From NCBI GenBank assembly GCA_017444825.1, contig JAFSVU010000013.1, forward strand, positions 1-64,000: a DNA stretch of 64,000 nucleotides, in the 5' to 3' direction. The notes beneath the pieces are model-generated. The model ran no database searches. It was not told the origin of the DNA and was given only the letters and a program-made list of their open reading frames with translations. Positions 1 through 7,727 of the stretch are shown here, piece after piece; the stretch's first letter is position 1; each line of letters starts with the position of its first letter. The DNA is from Clostridia bacterium. Lineage in GTDB: Bacteria > Bacillota > Clostridia > UBA1212. Both the position numbers and the translations under genes were made by a program.

Positions 1-150
1 CAGGTTCTCGTCGCCGCAAGCGCCGACGATTCCGTCTTCCAAGGAATTCTTATCTTTTTCCCTTGAAAGACTCCATTCCCGTCGCTGCGGCTCCTCTCCC
101 CGCAAGTGCAAGCACTTGCAGGGCCCCTGGTTCCTTCTTCCCCCGTTTTA
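1..150. other. Non-coding edge with a dispersed repeat copy
   Basis: I see no convincing gene here. Positions about 70-128 hold a GC-rich segment centred on the palindrome GCAAGTGCAAGCACTTGC. On the opposite strand it resembles 49201-49250, sharing the AAGTGCTTGCACTT core, the GGGG run and GGAGCCGCAG. The short minus-strand reading frame across it looks like a by-product of this repeat. Confidence 0.5.
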
Positions 151-152
151 AC

Positions 153-193
153 AAAAAATTGGGAGTAACCTTTCCGGTCACTCCCAATTTTTT
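153..193 (-). terminator. Intrinsic terminator of tRNA-Gln
   Basis: Perfect 14-bp inverted repeat: AAAAAATTGGGAGT at 153-166 and ACTCCCAATTTTTT at 180-193. Both ends carry A/T runs, so it could stop transcription on either strand. It begins exactly at the CCA end of the tRNA. Confidence 0.85.
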
Positions 194-266
194 GGCAGCG
201 GAAGAAGGATTTGAACCCTCACATACGGAGTCAGAGTCCGCTGTGCTACCATTACACAATTCCGCT
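193..266 (-). tRNA. tRNA-Gln (anticodon CTG)
   Basis: Read on the minus strand, the cloverleaf is complete. The 7-bp acceptor stem is AGCGGAA/TTCCGCT, the discriminator is G, and CCA is encoded at 193-195. The anticodon loop is CTCTGAC, giving anticodon CTG. The T-loop reads GGGTTCAAATCC with one mismatch. The length is 74 nt with CCA. Confidence 0.9.
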
Positions 267-320
267 AAATATTGATGTCCAAGGGCCGAACAAACAGCGG
301 CTCGAAACGGGACAAACGCA

Positions 321-348
321 AGTATACCACATTTTTAAAAACAATCAA
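321..348 (-). promoter_or_regulatory. Probable sigma-A promoter for tRNA-Gln
   Basis: On the minus strand, TTGATT (348-343) is followed by a 16-bp spacer and TATACT (326-321). This would start the transcript roughly 48 nt before the tRNA 5' end. Nothing else on that strand in the 267-503 gap would need it. Confidence 0.6.
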
Positions 349-524
349 GTGGTTTTTTATCGGTTTTGCATATAAACTGATTTTGTACATGACTTCCTGA
401 CCTGATAATGATTTGCATCAGATTGAAAACGTATGCGAAATGAAGTATCATTAGTGTCGGTGAAAACGAGGGTCCGGACCGCAGAAACCGTTGATGATTC
501 TCCATGCCGGGCCAAACAGACGAT

Positions 525-2015
525 ATGGTATTTTCAAGCCTGCCTTTTTTATTCATATTCCTTCCTGTCTGTCTGATCCTCTACTACGCAGTTCCCGGGT
601 GGGTCCCGGAAAAGAGAGGAGTCGTTCGGGAAAAGAGCGGAGACGGGACCGGCACATGCGCTAAGCGTAAAAAGAAGGATCTGCGGTTCAAAAACGCTGT
701 CCTGCTCCTGATGTCCCTTGTGTTTTACACTGCCGGCGAGCCGGTCTACGTTATTTTGCTTGTTCTTTGCGCGCTGGCAGGCTGGCTGAGCGGTTTCTTT
801 ATCGAAAAATACAGGGATCGATCGCCTAAAAAAGCAAAGGCTGCCGCGGTGATCTGTGTCGCGATATGCCTTTCATTGCTTTTTGTTTTCAAGTATCTCG
901 GCTTTTTCATAGATACGCTGAGACTGCTGCCTTTCGTCGACCTCCCGTCGGTGAAACTGACGCTCCCCATTGGCATTTCCTTCTACACTTTCCAGACGAT
1001 CTCCTACGACATTGATCTTTTGAAGGGCAAGGCGGGGCTTCAAAGAAACTTCGGCAGATTTTTGCTGTTCGTGTCTCTCTTTCCCCAGCTGATCGCGGGG
1101 CCTATCCTCCGGTATAAAGACATCGAAGCCCAGCTTACCGACCGTACCGCGACGAAGGAAAAATTCTGCGAGGGCATCACGAGGTTTCTCTGCGGCTGCG
1201 CAAAGAAGGTGCTTATCGCCAATACCCTCGGCGAGCTTGTGGATTTCACTTTTTCGGCGGGGGCTGAGGGCGTTGCGAGGGCGAACGTGTGGTTTGGCGT
1301 ATTGGCGTTTTCACTGCAGATTTACTACGATTTTTCGGGCTATTCCGACATGGCGATCGGCCTCGGAAAGATGTTCGGTTTCGACTACGCGGAAAACTTC
1401 AACTATCCTTACGTGTCCCGCTCGATTACAGAATTCTGGCGGCGCTGGCACATCTCGCTGGGCTCATTCTTCCGGGACTACGTGTATATTCCTCTTGGCG
1501 GAAACAGACGGCATCAGGTGCTCAATCTGCTGGTGGTGTGGCTTCTGACGGGGCTGTGGCACGGTGCGGGCTGGAATTTTGTGCTCTGGGGGCTCTTTTT
1601 CTTCGTTCTGCTTATCATTGAGAAGTTCATCCTTAAGGGCAGACTTGAGAAGATCCCCGTGCTTTCAAACGTTGTGACATTGCCGCTGCTGGCTGTCGGG
1701 TGGGCGGTTTTCTACTTTGAGGACATACGCCAATGCCTCACTGCCCTGGGATCGATGTTCGGTTTTGGCAACGCGCCGCTTTGGGACACTGTCGGCGCCA
1801 ATATGTTTCTTGCAAAACTGCCGGTGATACTGATCGCCGTGGCGGGCTGCCTGCCGCTCGGAAAGATCGTCGGTAAAAAGATCGCGGCCCGGAGGACCCG
1901 CAGACCCGTGCTGTGGTTTACCCTGATGCTTCTTTACTCTGCGACAATGCTTTTCCTCTGCGTATGTTCGCTGGTAAGCTCGACGTACAATCCTTTCCTT
2001 TATTTCAGGTTTTGA
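525..2015 (+). CDS. MBOAT-family O-acyltransferase (AlgI/DltB-like)
   Basis: A polytopic membrane protein of 496 aa. The family moves acyl groups from a cytoplasmic donor across the membrane onto extracellular polysaccharide or teichoic acid. Family signatures are visible: RRWHISLGSFFRDYVYIPLG near residue 305 and GLWHGAGWNFVLWG near 345, which carries the invariant His. I chose the ATG at 525 because the AlgI family normally opens with MVFSS; an in-frame ATG at 504 would add seven residues, and neither has a strong ribosome site. The neighbouring DHHW protein 16 bp downstream is the typical partner. The acylated polymer cannot be read from the sequence. Confidence 0.88.
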   Translation: MVFSSLPFLFIFLPVCLILYYAVPGWVPEKRGVVREKSGDGTGTCAKRKKKDLRFKNAVLLLMSLVFYTAGEPVYVILLVLCALAGWLSGFFIEKYRDRSPKKAKAAAVICVAICLSLLFVFKYLGFFIDTLRLLPFVDLPSVKLTLPIGISFYTFQTISYDIDLLKGKAGLQRNFGRFLLFVSLFPQLIAGPILRYKDIEAQLTDRTATKEKFCEGITRFLCGCAKKVLIANTLGELVDFTFSAGAEGVARANVWFGVLAFSLQIYYDFSGYSDMAIGLGKMFGFDYAENFNYPYVSRSITEFWRRWHISLGSFFRDYVYIPLGGNRRHQVLNLLVVWLLTGLWHGAGWNFVLWGLFFFVLLIIEKFILKGRLEKIPVLSNVVTLPLLAVGWAVFYFEDIRQCLTALGSMFGFGNAPLWDTVGANMFLAKLPVILIAVAGCLPLGKIVGKKIAARRTRRPVLWFTLMLLYSATMLFLCVCSLVSSTYNPFLYFRF

Positions 2016-2031
2016 CGAAACAGGTGACTTT

Positions 2032-3546
2032 ATGAAAAAAGACGAACGGTCAAAGAGAATAGCGGAGCTTCTCAGCACGGTCATCATATCCCTTTTTATC
2101 TCGGTCCTTGCCGTGGGAGGGGTTGCAAGCCTGCTGGTCAAAAGCGGCGACGTATCCGAAAAAGAGCAGCGGAACCTGAAAAAGTACCCCGAGTTTTCCT
2201 GGAGCTCCTTCTTTGACGGCAGCTTTTTCAAGGAGATCGAGGAGGCTTACAACGACCGTTTCCCGCTGAGGGACCTGTTTATCGACACTGCCGAAAGCAT
2301 TCGCGAGGTCGTTACGATAAAGACAGGCCCGGAGTTTATTCCCATCGCCAATGAAGACGACGACTTTTTCAATCAGGAGGAATACGGCACACCGGTTCCG
2401 TGGGAGGACCAAACTGCTTCACCTTCTCCCGACTCGGGCGACCGGGAGACTGAAGCGCCGACTCCCGAGCCCACACCTGAGGACCGGGGTACCGCATCGC
2501 CCGGCAAGACCGAAGGCATTGAAGAGACACCTTCTTATACCCCGACTCTCTTGCCCACTCCCACGCCAACGCCTGCTCCTACGGCTCCGCCGTCTTCCCC
2601 CGCTCCTTTTGACATCTCCGGCTACGAGGTGTTCACGGGCGGCCGCCGGCTAAGCGGTGTAGTTATTGAGGGCGGCCGCGGCATGGAGGTCTTTAACGGA
2701 ACCGCAGAGGCTGCGGAGGGCTACACGCTTTACATGCAGCGCCTCGCATTGAAGTATTCCGGAAAGAGAGTGGTGTCCGTGGTGACGCCCAACGCCTGCG
2801 CGTTTTATTCTTCAAGCGAGTACAGGACCGAGAACCACGACCAGAAGGCATGGCTGGAGCTTGCCGCGAAAAACATGCAGGGAGTGGTTGTTCCGGACAT
2901 ATACGGTGCATTGGCGTCGCACAAAGATGAGTACATTTTCTTCAAGACCGACCACCACTGGACCGCACTTGGCGCGTACTACGCGTACAGAGAGATCTGC
3001 ACGGAGCTCGGCATGGATCCTGTTGACATTGGCGAGCTTGAGACCCGGAAGATCGAAGGGTTCCTGGGCTCGATCTACAACAAGACCAACAGCAAGACCC
3101 TTGAGTCCTCGCCCGACACCATCTACTGCTATATGCCTAAGGTGAGAACGATCGCCCGGTGCAACCAGAGCAGATCCGCGCTTAACCTGAGCAGCCTTAA
3201 GATGATAGACACGGTGAATCCGAACTACAGAGGTAGCAATCTGTACGTTTGCTTTATCGCCGGCGACAACCCCTACACCGAGATTACGACCTCAGCGGGA
3301 ACGGGCAAGTCCTGCTTCATAATCAAGAATTCGTACGCCAATTGCCTCGTGCCCTGGCTCTGCCACAATTACGACACGCTGTACATTCTTGACCCGCGCC
3401 ACGTCAATACCACAGGCGATAATCGGTTCAGTCTTGAAGGCTTCCTCGGTAGCCACGAGGTCGACGATATAATAGTTGTTTCACACACGCTTTTTGCCGC
3501 CACCACCGACAATATATTCTACGCGGGGCTCATGCGGCTGTCTTAA
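2032..3546 (+). CDS. DHHW-type SGNH-like protein, AlgX/AlgJ-like acylation partner
   Basis: A 504-aa protein with one N-terminal membrane anchor (about residues 15-37), then a conserved NLKKYPEFSW segment typical of DHHW proteins. A low-complexity Pro/Thr/Ser-rich linker spans about residues 125-195. The C-terminal SGNH-like domain carries TDHHWTALGAYYAY near residue 306, the Asp-His pair of the AlgJ/AlgX esterase/acyltransferase active site. It follows the MBOAT gene by 16 bp with AGGTGAC before ATG 2032. The inferred role is the extracytoplasmic step that passes acetyl groups to a surface glycan. The long PT linker is an unusual insertion for this family. Confidence 0.85.
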   Translation: MKKDERSKRIAELLSTVIISLFISVLAVGGVASLLVKSGDVSEKEQRNLKKYPEFSWSSFFDGSFFKEIEEAYNDRFPLRDLFIDTAESIREVVTIKTGPEFIPIANEDDDFFNQEEYGTPVPWEDQTASPSPDSGDRETEAPTPEPTPEDRGTASPGKTEGIEETPSYTPTLLPTPTPTPAPTAPPSSPAPFDISGYEVFTGGRRLSGVVIEGGRGMEVFNGTAEAAEGYTLYMQRLALKYSGKRVVSVVTPNACAFYSSSEYRTENHDQKAWLELAAKNMQGVVVPDIYGALASHKDEYIFFKTDHHWTALGAYYAYREICTELGMDPVDIGELETRKIEGFLGSIYNKTNSKTLESSPDTIYCYMPKVRTIARCNQSRSALNLSSLKMIDTVNPNYRGSNLYVCFIAGDNPYTEITTSAGTGKSCFIIKNSYANCLVPWLCHNYDTLYILDPRHVNTTGDNRFSLEGFLGSHEVDDIIVVSHTLFAATTDNIFYAGLMRLS

Positions 3547-3561
3547 GGGGGTACAAAAACT

Positions 3562-4326
3562 ATGGCAGGGAAAAAGAACCGCAACGGACATATGAAGATC
3601 AAAAACCTGATCGTTTTCTTTTTGGTCTGCGTAATTGCAGTTTGCTTTGCGGGCTGCAGACCTGCCTCGGTATTTGTGCCGGACGACGCATTAAATGTCA
3701 AATGGAATTACAAGTGGTTCCCTGGTCAGCAAAGTACGTTTTTCTATAACAACGTTGAATACGAATTGCTGGATAGAATTTGGAGGATCGACTGGTCTGC
3801 GACTGAGCCCGTCGGAAGCCTTCTGTTATTGGGACCCGCCGGATGTGACGCGCCTATGGTATTGTTTGGAATTCCGGTACTCAGTAATTATGTTAATGCT
3901 GAGTCCTGTGTTTCGGAGGGCGGAGAGCTGAAATTCATTGGCACTGTTTATTCTATCTGGCTCGATTCCCGGATAGACCTTAATGACAAAGAAAACGTGC
4001 TTTTTAACAGGATCCATTTAAATAAACCCGGAGAAAGTGACGATGAAGACAGTGATATTGTTTTTGACGATGCGTTTACTTTCGGCGAAATGATAGACGT
4101 AACCAATGTTATAGACGGTATAGATGAAACAACAATGACATGCTATATTGAGACTTTCCCGCAGGAGGTTGAAGGCCTGTACTGCTTCATCGATTTTGTA
4201 AATATAGACGGGTCTTTTTATACGCCGCTTGAAATGTGTGGGGATGCGAATTACACGGAACAGCAGTTTGTTTTATTGACAGATGAATGGCAGGAGATCA
4301 TTTCCGGCCTTGTCGCCAAAAACTGA
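3562..4326 (+). CDS. Putative lipoprotein, function unknown
   Basis: A 254-aa protein with a type II signal peptide: basic start (KKNRNGHMKIK), hydrophobic stretch, and lipobox CFAGC placing the lipidated Cys near residue 32. The mature part is acidic and contains no domain I recognise. AAGGGGG precedes ATG 3562, and it lies 15 bp after the DHHW gene, so it probably shares that transcript and may act on the same surface polymer. The second in-frame ATG (residue 11) would also leave a good signal peptide. Confidence 0.7.
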   Translation: MAGKKNRNGHMKIKNLIVFFLVCVIAVCFAGCRPASVFVPDDALNVKWNYKWFPGQQSTFFYNNVEYELLDRIWRIDWSATEPVGSLLLLGPAGCDAPMVLFGIPVLSNYVNAESCVSEGGELKFIGTVYSIWLDSRIDLNDKENVLFNRIHLNKPGESDDEDSDIVFDDAFTFGEMIDVTNVIDGIDETTMTCYIETFPQEVEGLYCFIDFVNIDGSFYTPLEMCGDANYTEQQFVLLTDEWQEIISGLVAKN

Positions 4327-4355
4327 GTTAGATCAAAAGGGACGACGCGTCAAAA

Positions 4356-4427
4356 CGAAACTAAAACGAAATTGAAACGAAATTTGCGCGAAATTAAAAC
4401 GAAATCGATGCGAAATGGCGCGAAATT
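4356..4427 (+). repeat. Seven-copy 11-bp phased CGAAA repeat array
   Basis: CGAAA cores start at 4356, 4367, 4378, 4389, 4400, 4411 and 4421. That is a period of 11 bp five times and then 10 bp, about one helical turn each. The consensus is roughly AAAACGAAATT. The array ends 4 bp before the -35 box of the downstream ATPase gene, the layout of a cooperative operator. Confidence 0.85.
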
Positions 4428-4430
4428 GCA

Positions 4431-4459
4431 TTGGCGTTTTTCGTTTTATATGGTATAAT
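4431..4459 (+). promoter_or_regulatory. Sigma-A promoter of the AAA-ATPase/PDDEXK gene
   Basis: TTGGCG at 4431-4436, a 17-bp spacer and a perfect TATAAT at 4454-4459. The -35 box is part of a CATTGGCG octamer. A start near 4466 rules out translation from the upstream ATG at 4415 and supports ATG 4490. Confidence 0.8.
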
Positions 4460-4489
4460 GATGCCGTAAAACCGGTTTGGAGGTTTCTT

Positions 4490-6298
4490 ATGGAATATCT
4501 TTATATTGCCGACGCGGCTGAAAAAATGAATATTTCTCTCAGAAGACTTCAGCAGAAATGCGCCGATGGGGAGATACCCGGAGCTAAGAAAAAAGGAGGG
4601 CGCTGGATCGTCCCACAGGATGTCGTTGATTATCAAAGCGACGCAAAAAAGCCGTTGCCCATCGGTATTTCCGACTACAAAATTGCATCATCGGAGTATT
4701 ACTACGTTGATAAAACATTGCTGATCAGGGATTTTCTTGACAGGAAACCTCTTGTTTCTCTTTTCACGCGCCCGCGCAGGTTCGGTAAAACCCTGAACAT
4801 GGATATGCTCCGCGTGTTCCTCGAGAAGACCGAAGAAGATAACTCGATATATTTTAAAGACAAGGCCATATGGGCCTGCGGAAAGGCATACACATCCCAT
4901 CAGGGACAGTATCCTGTCATTTTTCTTTCGTTTAAGGACGTAAAGTGCGACGAATGGAAGGAAACCTATGAAATCATCACGAAGCTGATCTCTGCAGAGT
5001 TCAGACGACACGCCGAGCTCGGGAAAAGCAACCAGCTGAGTGATTTTGAAAAGATGCAGTATTCGCAACTTTCGGAGGGCAATGCGGATTCCGCTGAATA
5101 CCAGCTTTCGCTGAAAACACTTTCCATGTTTCTGCACAGACATTTCGGCAAGGAAGCAGTTATAATCATTGACGAGTATGACACGCCGATCCAGCAGGGC
5201 CACACGATGGGATTTTACAAAGATATTATCGCATTTATGCGAAATTTCTTCTCGGGAGGGCTCAAGGATAATTCGCACCTTGCTTTCGGGTTTCTTACAG
5301 GGATTCTACGTGTGGCGAAGGAAAGCATTTTCAGCGGACTAAATAACCTTACGATCAACTCGATCCTCGATGAGCAGTACAGCTCCTATTTTGGCTTCAC
5401 GAAAGGGGAAGTACGCCGGATGCTTGAGTATTACGGGCAGGGCGATAAGTTTGATGAAGTCTGCGAGTGGTATGACGGATACCTCTTCGGCAGCACCGAG
5501 ATCTTCAACCCATGGTCTGTGATCAATTACATTTCCGAAAACTGTTTCCCGAAGGCATTCTGGCAATCCACCGGCAGCAACGACATCATTGGCGAGATCG
5601 TAGGCGAAGCGACTGACGAGATCAAGGAGAATCTCTATAAGCTGCTCTCCGGTGAAACCGTAACATCCTACGTTGATACGGGAGTCATCTATCCCGAGGT
5701 TCAAAACAATCCGTACAGCATTTACAGTTTTCTGCTCGTTGCCGGGTATCTGAAGGTTGCTAAGGTCTATCCGCAGCACGACGGAAACTACATGTGCGAG
5801 GTGGCTGTCCCCAATAAGGAAATTGCCTTTGTTTACAGTAAAGAGGTGCTGAATAAGACCGGCAAAACCAATGCGGCAATATCCATCAGGCAGGCTCTGT
5901 TTTCAAATAATACCGGAAAACTGCAGGATCTCCTAGAGGAGTTTCTCCTGAACTCGGTCTCGGTTTTCGACGGTACGAGCGAAAGCTTTTACCATGGCAT
6001 GATGCTCGGACTTTGCGCTGTGCTGAGCAACCGGTACAGGATCAAATCGAATATTGAATCCGGATACGGGCGCTTTGATATTGCTCTCATCCCTTTAGAC
6101 AAAACAGACCCCGGCTTCATTTTTGAATTCAAGTACGCCGGCAGGGAAAACGACGACCTCGACACACTTGCGGAAAAGGCGCTTTCACAAATAGAGGAAA
6201 AGAATTACGCATGCGACCTGATCGACAGTGGCGTTTCGAAGATCAACAAGATCGGAATTGCGTTTAAAGGCAAAAAAGCGTCGGTAAAACAGTCGTGA
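4490..6298 (+). CDS. AAA-ATPase-like protein with N-terminal HTH and C-terminal PDDEXK nuclease domain
   Basis: A 602-aa protein. Residues 1-50 resemble an excisionase/MerR-type helix-turn-helix (YIADAAEKMNISLRRLQQKC). An AAA-ATPase-like domain follows, with a Walker-A-like RPRRFGKT near residue 95 and Walker B VIIIDEYD near 224. The C-terminus has a PD-(D/E)XK-like FDIAL...FIFEFKYA near 530-545. This matches the family Pfam groups as AAA-ATPase_like plus PDDEXK_9. The family is expanded in gut Clostridia and Bacteroidota and its role is not established. GGAGG lies 6 nt before ATG 4490. The fused HTH may bind the phased repeat just upstream, which is an inference. Confidence 0.85.
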   Translation: MEYLYIADAAEKMNISLRRLQQKCADGEIPGAKKKGGRWIVPQDVVDYQSDAKKPLPIGISDYKIASSEYYYVDKTLLIRDFLDRKPLVSLFTRPRRFGKTLNMDMLRVFLEKTEEDNSIYFKDKAIWACGKAYTSHQGQYPVIFLSFKDVKCDEWKETYEIITKLISAEFRRHAELGKSNQLSDFEKMQYSQLSEGNADSAEYQLSLKTLSMFLHRHFGKEAVIIIDEYDTPIQQGHTMGFYKDIIAFMRNFFSGGLKDNSHLAFGFLTGILRVAKESIFSGLNNLTINSILDEQYSSYFGFTKGEVRRMLEYYGQGDKFDEVCEWYDGYLFGSTEIFNPWSVINYISENCFPKAFWQSTGSNDIIGEIVGEATDEIKENLYKLLSGETVTSYVDTGVIYPEVQNNPYSIYSFLLVAGYLKVAKVYPQHDGNYMCEVAVPNKEIAFVYSKEVLNKTGKTNAAISIRQALFSNNTGKLQDLLEEFLLNSVSVFDGTSESFYHGMMLGLCAVLSNRYRIKSNIESGYGRFDIALIPLDKTDPGFIFEFKYAGRENDDLDTLAEKALSQIEEKNYACDLIDSGVSKINKIGIAFKGKKASVKQS

Positions 6299-6361
6299 AC
6301 TGAGAGCGGATTTGATACGACTGCATTGGGAACAATGCGACCAATACATTGATTTAGATCG

Positions 6362-6418
6362 CTTATTCAGCGGTGAACGTGAAAAAAATCGTTTCGCCGC
6401 TGAATAAGTTTGTTTTTT
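6362..6418 (+). terminator. Intrinsic terminator after the AAA-ATPase gene
   Basis: A 12-bp inverted repeat, CTTATTCAGCGG (6362-6373) and CCGCTGAATAAG (6397-6408), is followed by a T-rich tract TTTGTTTTTT. The remaining gap to 6545 has only a 23-codon open stretch (from ATG 6430) without a ribosome site, which I do not call a gene. Confidence 0.75.
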
Positions 6419-6545
6419 GCGTCAAAACCATGAAATTAACCGGCGGGGAAAAAGCCAAGGTAATCGAGGCGCTTCAGGCGGTGATTCGGTGAAATCTGTT
6501 TGACTTCTGAGCAGAACACCCCCCTAAGCCCGTCATATACACCTA

Positions 6546-6575
6546 TTGACATAGTAGGTTAGTGAAAAGTATAAT
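6546..6575 (+). promoter_or_regulatory. Sigma-A promoter of mnmA
   Basis: Perfect TTGACA (6546-6551), an 18-bp spacer and perfect TATAAT (6570-6575). The CTATTGACATAGTAGGTTAG context resembles promoters controlled by Rrf2-type (IscR/CymR) repressors, but I cannot confirm an operator. Confidence 0.8.
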
Positions 6576-6622
6576 ATGCCGATCTTTTCAAGGAGAGCCG
6601 CTTAGGGCGGGCCCGTGCGTCC

Positions 6623-7711
6623 ATGGTCGATCGGAAAAAAAGCAAAGTAATAGTCGGAATGTCCGGAGGGGTGGACAGCGCCGTTGCGGCGTACATTCTC
6701 AAAAGTGAGGGATATGATGTCATTGGCGTGACTTTGAGGGTCTGGCAGTCGGAAGACGGCTCGGACGGGCGGTGCTGCGACATTGACGACGCAAGGCTCG
6801 TTGCCTATAAGCTCGGGATCGCTTATTACCCGATCAACTGCACACTCGATTTCAGAAGCAAGGTCGTTGAGCCTTTCACAGAGGACTACATCGCCGGGAG
6901 GACCCCGAACCCCTGTATCTTGTGCAACAGATACGTGAAATTGGAGAAAATGCTCTATTACAAAAATGTGCTGGGCGCGGACTTCATTGCCACGGGACAT
7001 TACGCCAATGTCGTAAGGCTTGAAAACGGCAGATACACCGTTAAGAAGGCTCTGCACGCGGATAAGGACCAGGCTTACATGCTTTATGACCTTACCCAGG
7101 AGCAGCTTGGCGCGACACTGATGCCTTTGGGAAATCTCAGCAAGAGCGAGGTCAGAAGGATCGCAGAAGAGGCTGAGCTCCCGGTTGCGTCAAAGCCGGA
7201 TTCCCAGGAGGTCTGTTTCGTGACGGATGGGAGCTACGGAGATTTTATCCGGAAAAATGCGGGAGAAAAAGCACCGGAAAGCGGTTTTTTCGTAGACGTG
7301 GACGGCAATGTCATCGGCCGCCATGAAGGGATCATAAACTATACTGTTGGTCAGAGAAAAGGTCTTGGGATCGCCCTTGGTTACCCGGCATATGTGAAAG
7401 AAATACGGAAGGAAACAAACGAGGTTGTCATCGGAAGAGAGGATGAGCTTTTTTCGTCTGCAATCATCTGCAGGGACGTTAATTTCATGAGTATTGAGGG
7501 ACTTCGGGAAAACGAAAAGCTTTCCTGCAGCGCGAAGATACGGTACCGTCACCCGGGTCAGGCGGCTTTCATCGAGCCTGCGGATGGCGGAACGGTCAAA
7601 GTAACTTTCAAGGAACCGGTGAGAGCTGCGGCGCCGGGACAGTCGGCGGTGTTTTATGACGGCGAAGGATGTGTGATCGGCGGAGGTGTTATATCTGCAG
7701 TTTTGAGATGA
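6623..7711 (+). CDS. mnmA: tRNA-specific 2-thiouridylase MnmA
   Basis: A 362-aa cytoplasmic enzyme that activates U34 of tRNA-Lys, -Glu and -Gln with ATP and inserts sulfur to make the 2-thio group. The PP-loop SGGVDSA sits at residues 14-20. The two catalytic cysteines are both present: Cys98 in NPCILCN and Cys198 in DSQEVCFV. Length and domain order are normal. AAGGAGAG is about 25 nt before ATG 6623, farther than usual; there is no in-frame alternative between them. It has its own promoter and stops 16 bp before the next gene. Confidence 0.95.
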   Translation: MVDRKKSKVIVGMSGGVDSAVAAYILKSEGYDVIGVTLRVWQSEDGSDGRCCDIDDARLVAYKLGIAYYPINCTLDFRSKVVEPFTEDYIAGRTPNPCILCNRYVKLEKMLYYKNVLGADFIATGHYANVVRLENGRYTVKKALHADKDQAYMLYDLTQEQLGATLMPLGNLSKSEVRRIAEEAELPVASKPDSQEVCFVTDGSYGDFIRKNAGEKAPESGFFVDVDGNVIGRHEGIINYTVGQRKGLGIALGYPAYVKEIRKETNEVVIGREDELFSSAIICRDVNFMSIEGLRENEKLSCSAKIRYRHPGQAAFIEPADGGTVKVTFKEPVRAAAPGQSAVFYDGEGCVIGGGVISAVLR

Positions 7712-7727
7712 CGGAGGAACATTGGTT

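Noticed and set aside
6421-6495. Short frame reading MKLTGGEKAKVIEALQAVIR
   Set aside because: It has no ribosome site, promoter or context. It may be a fragment of a lost gene, but 20 residues are too few to support one.
6541-6575. Rrf2/IscR-type operator over the mnmA promoter
   Set aside because: The ATTGACATAGTAGGTTAG context is suggestive, but no iscR or cymR gene is adjacent and no clear dyad is seen.
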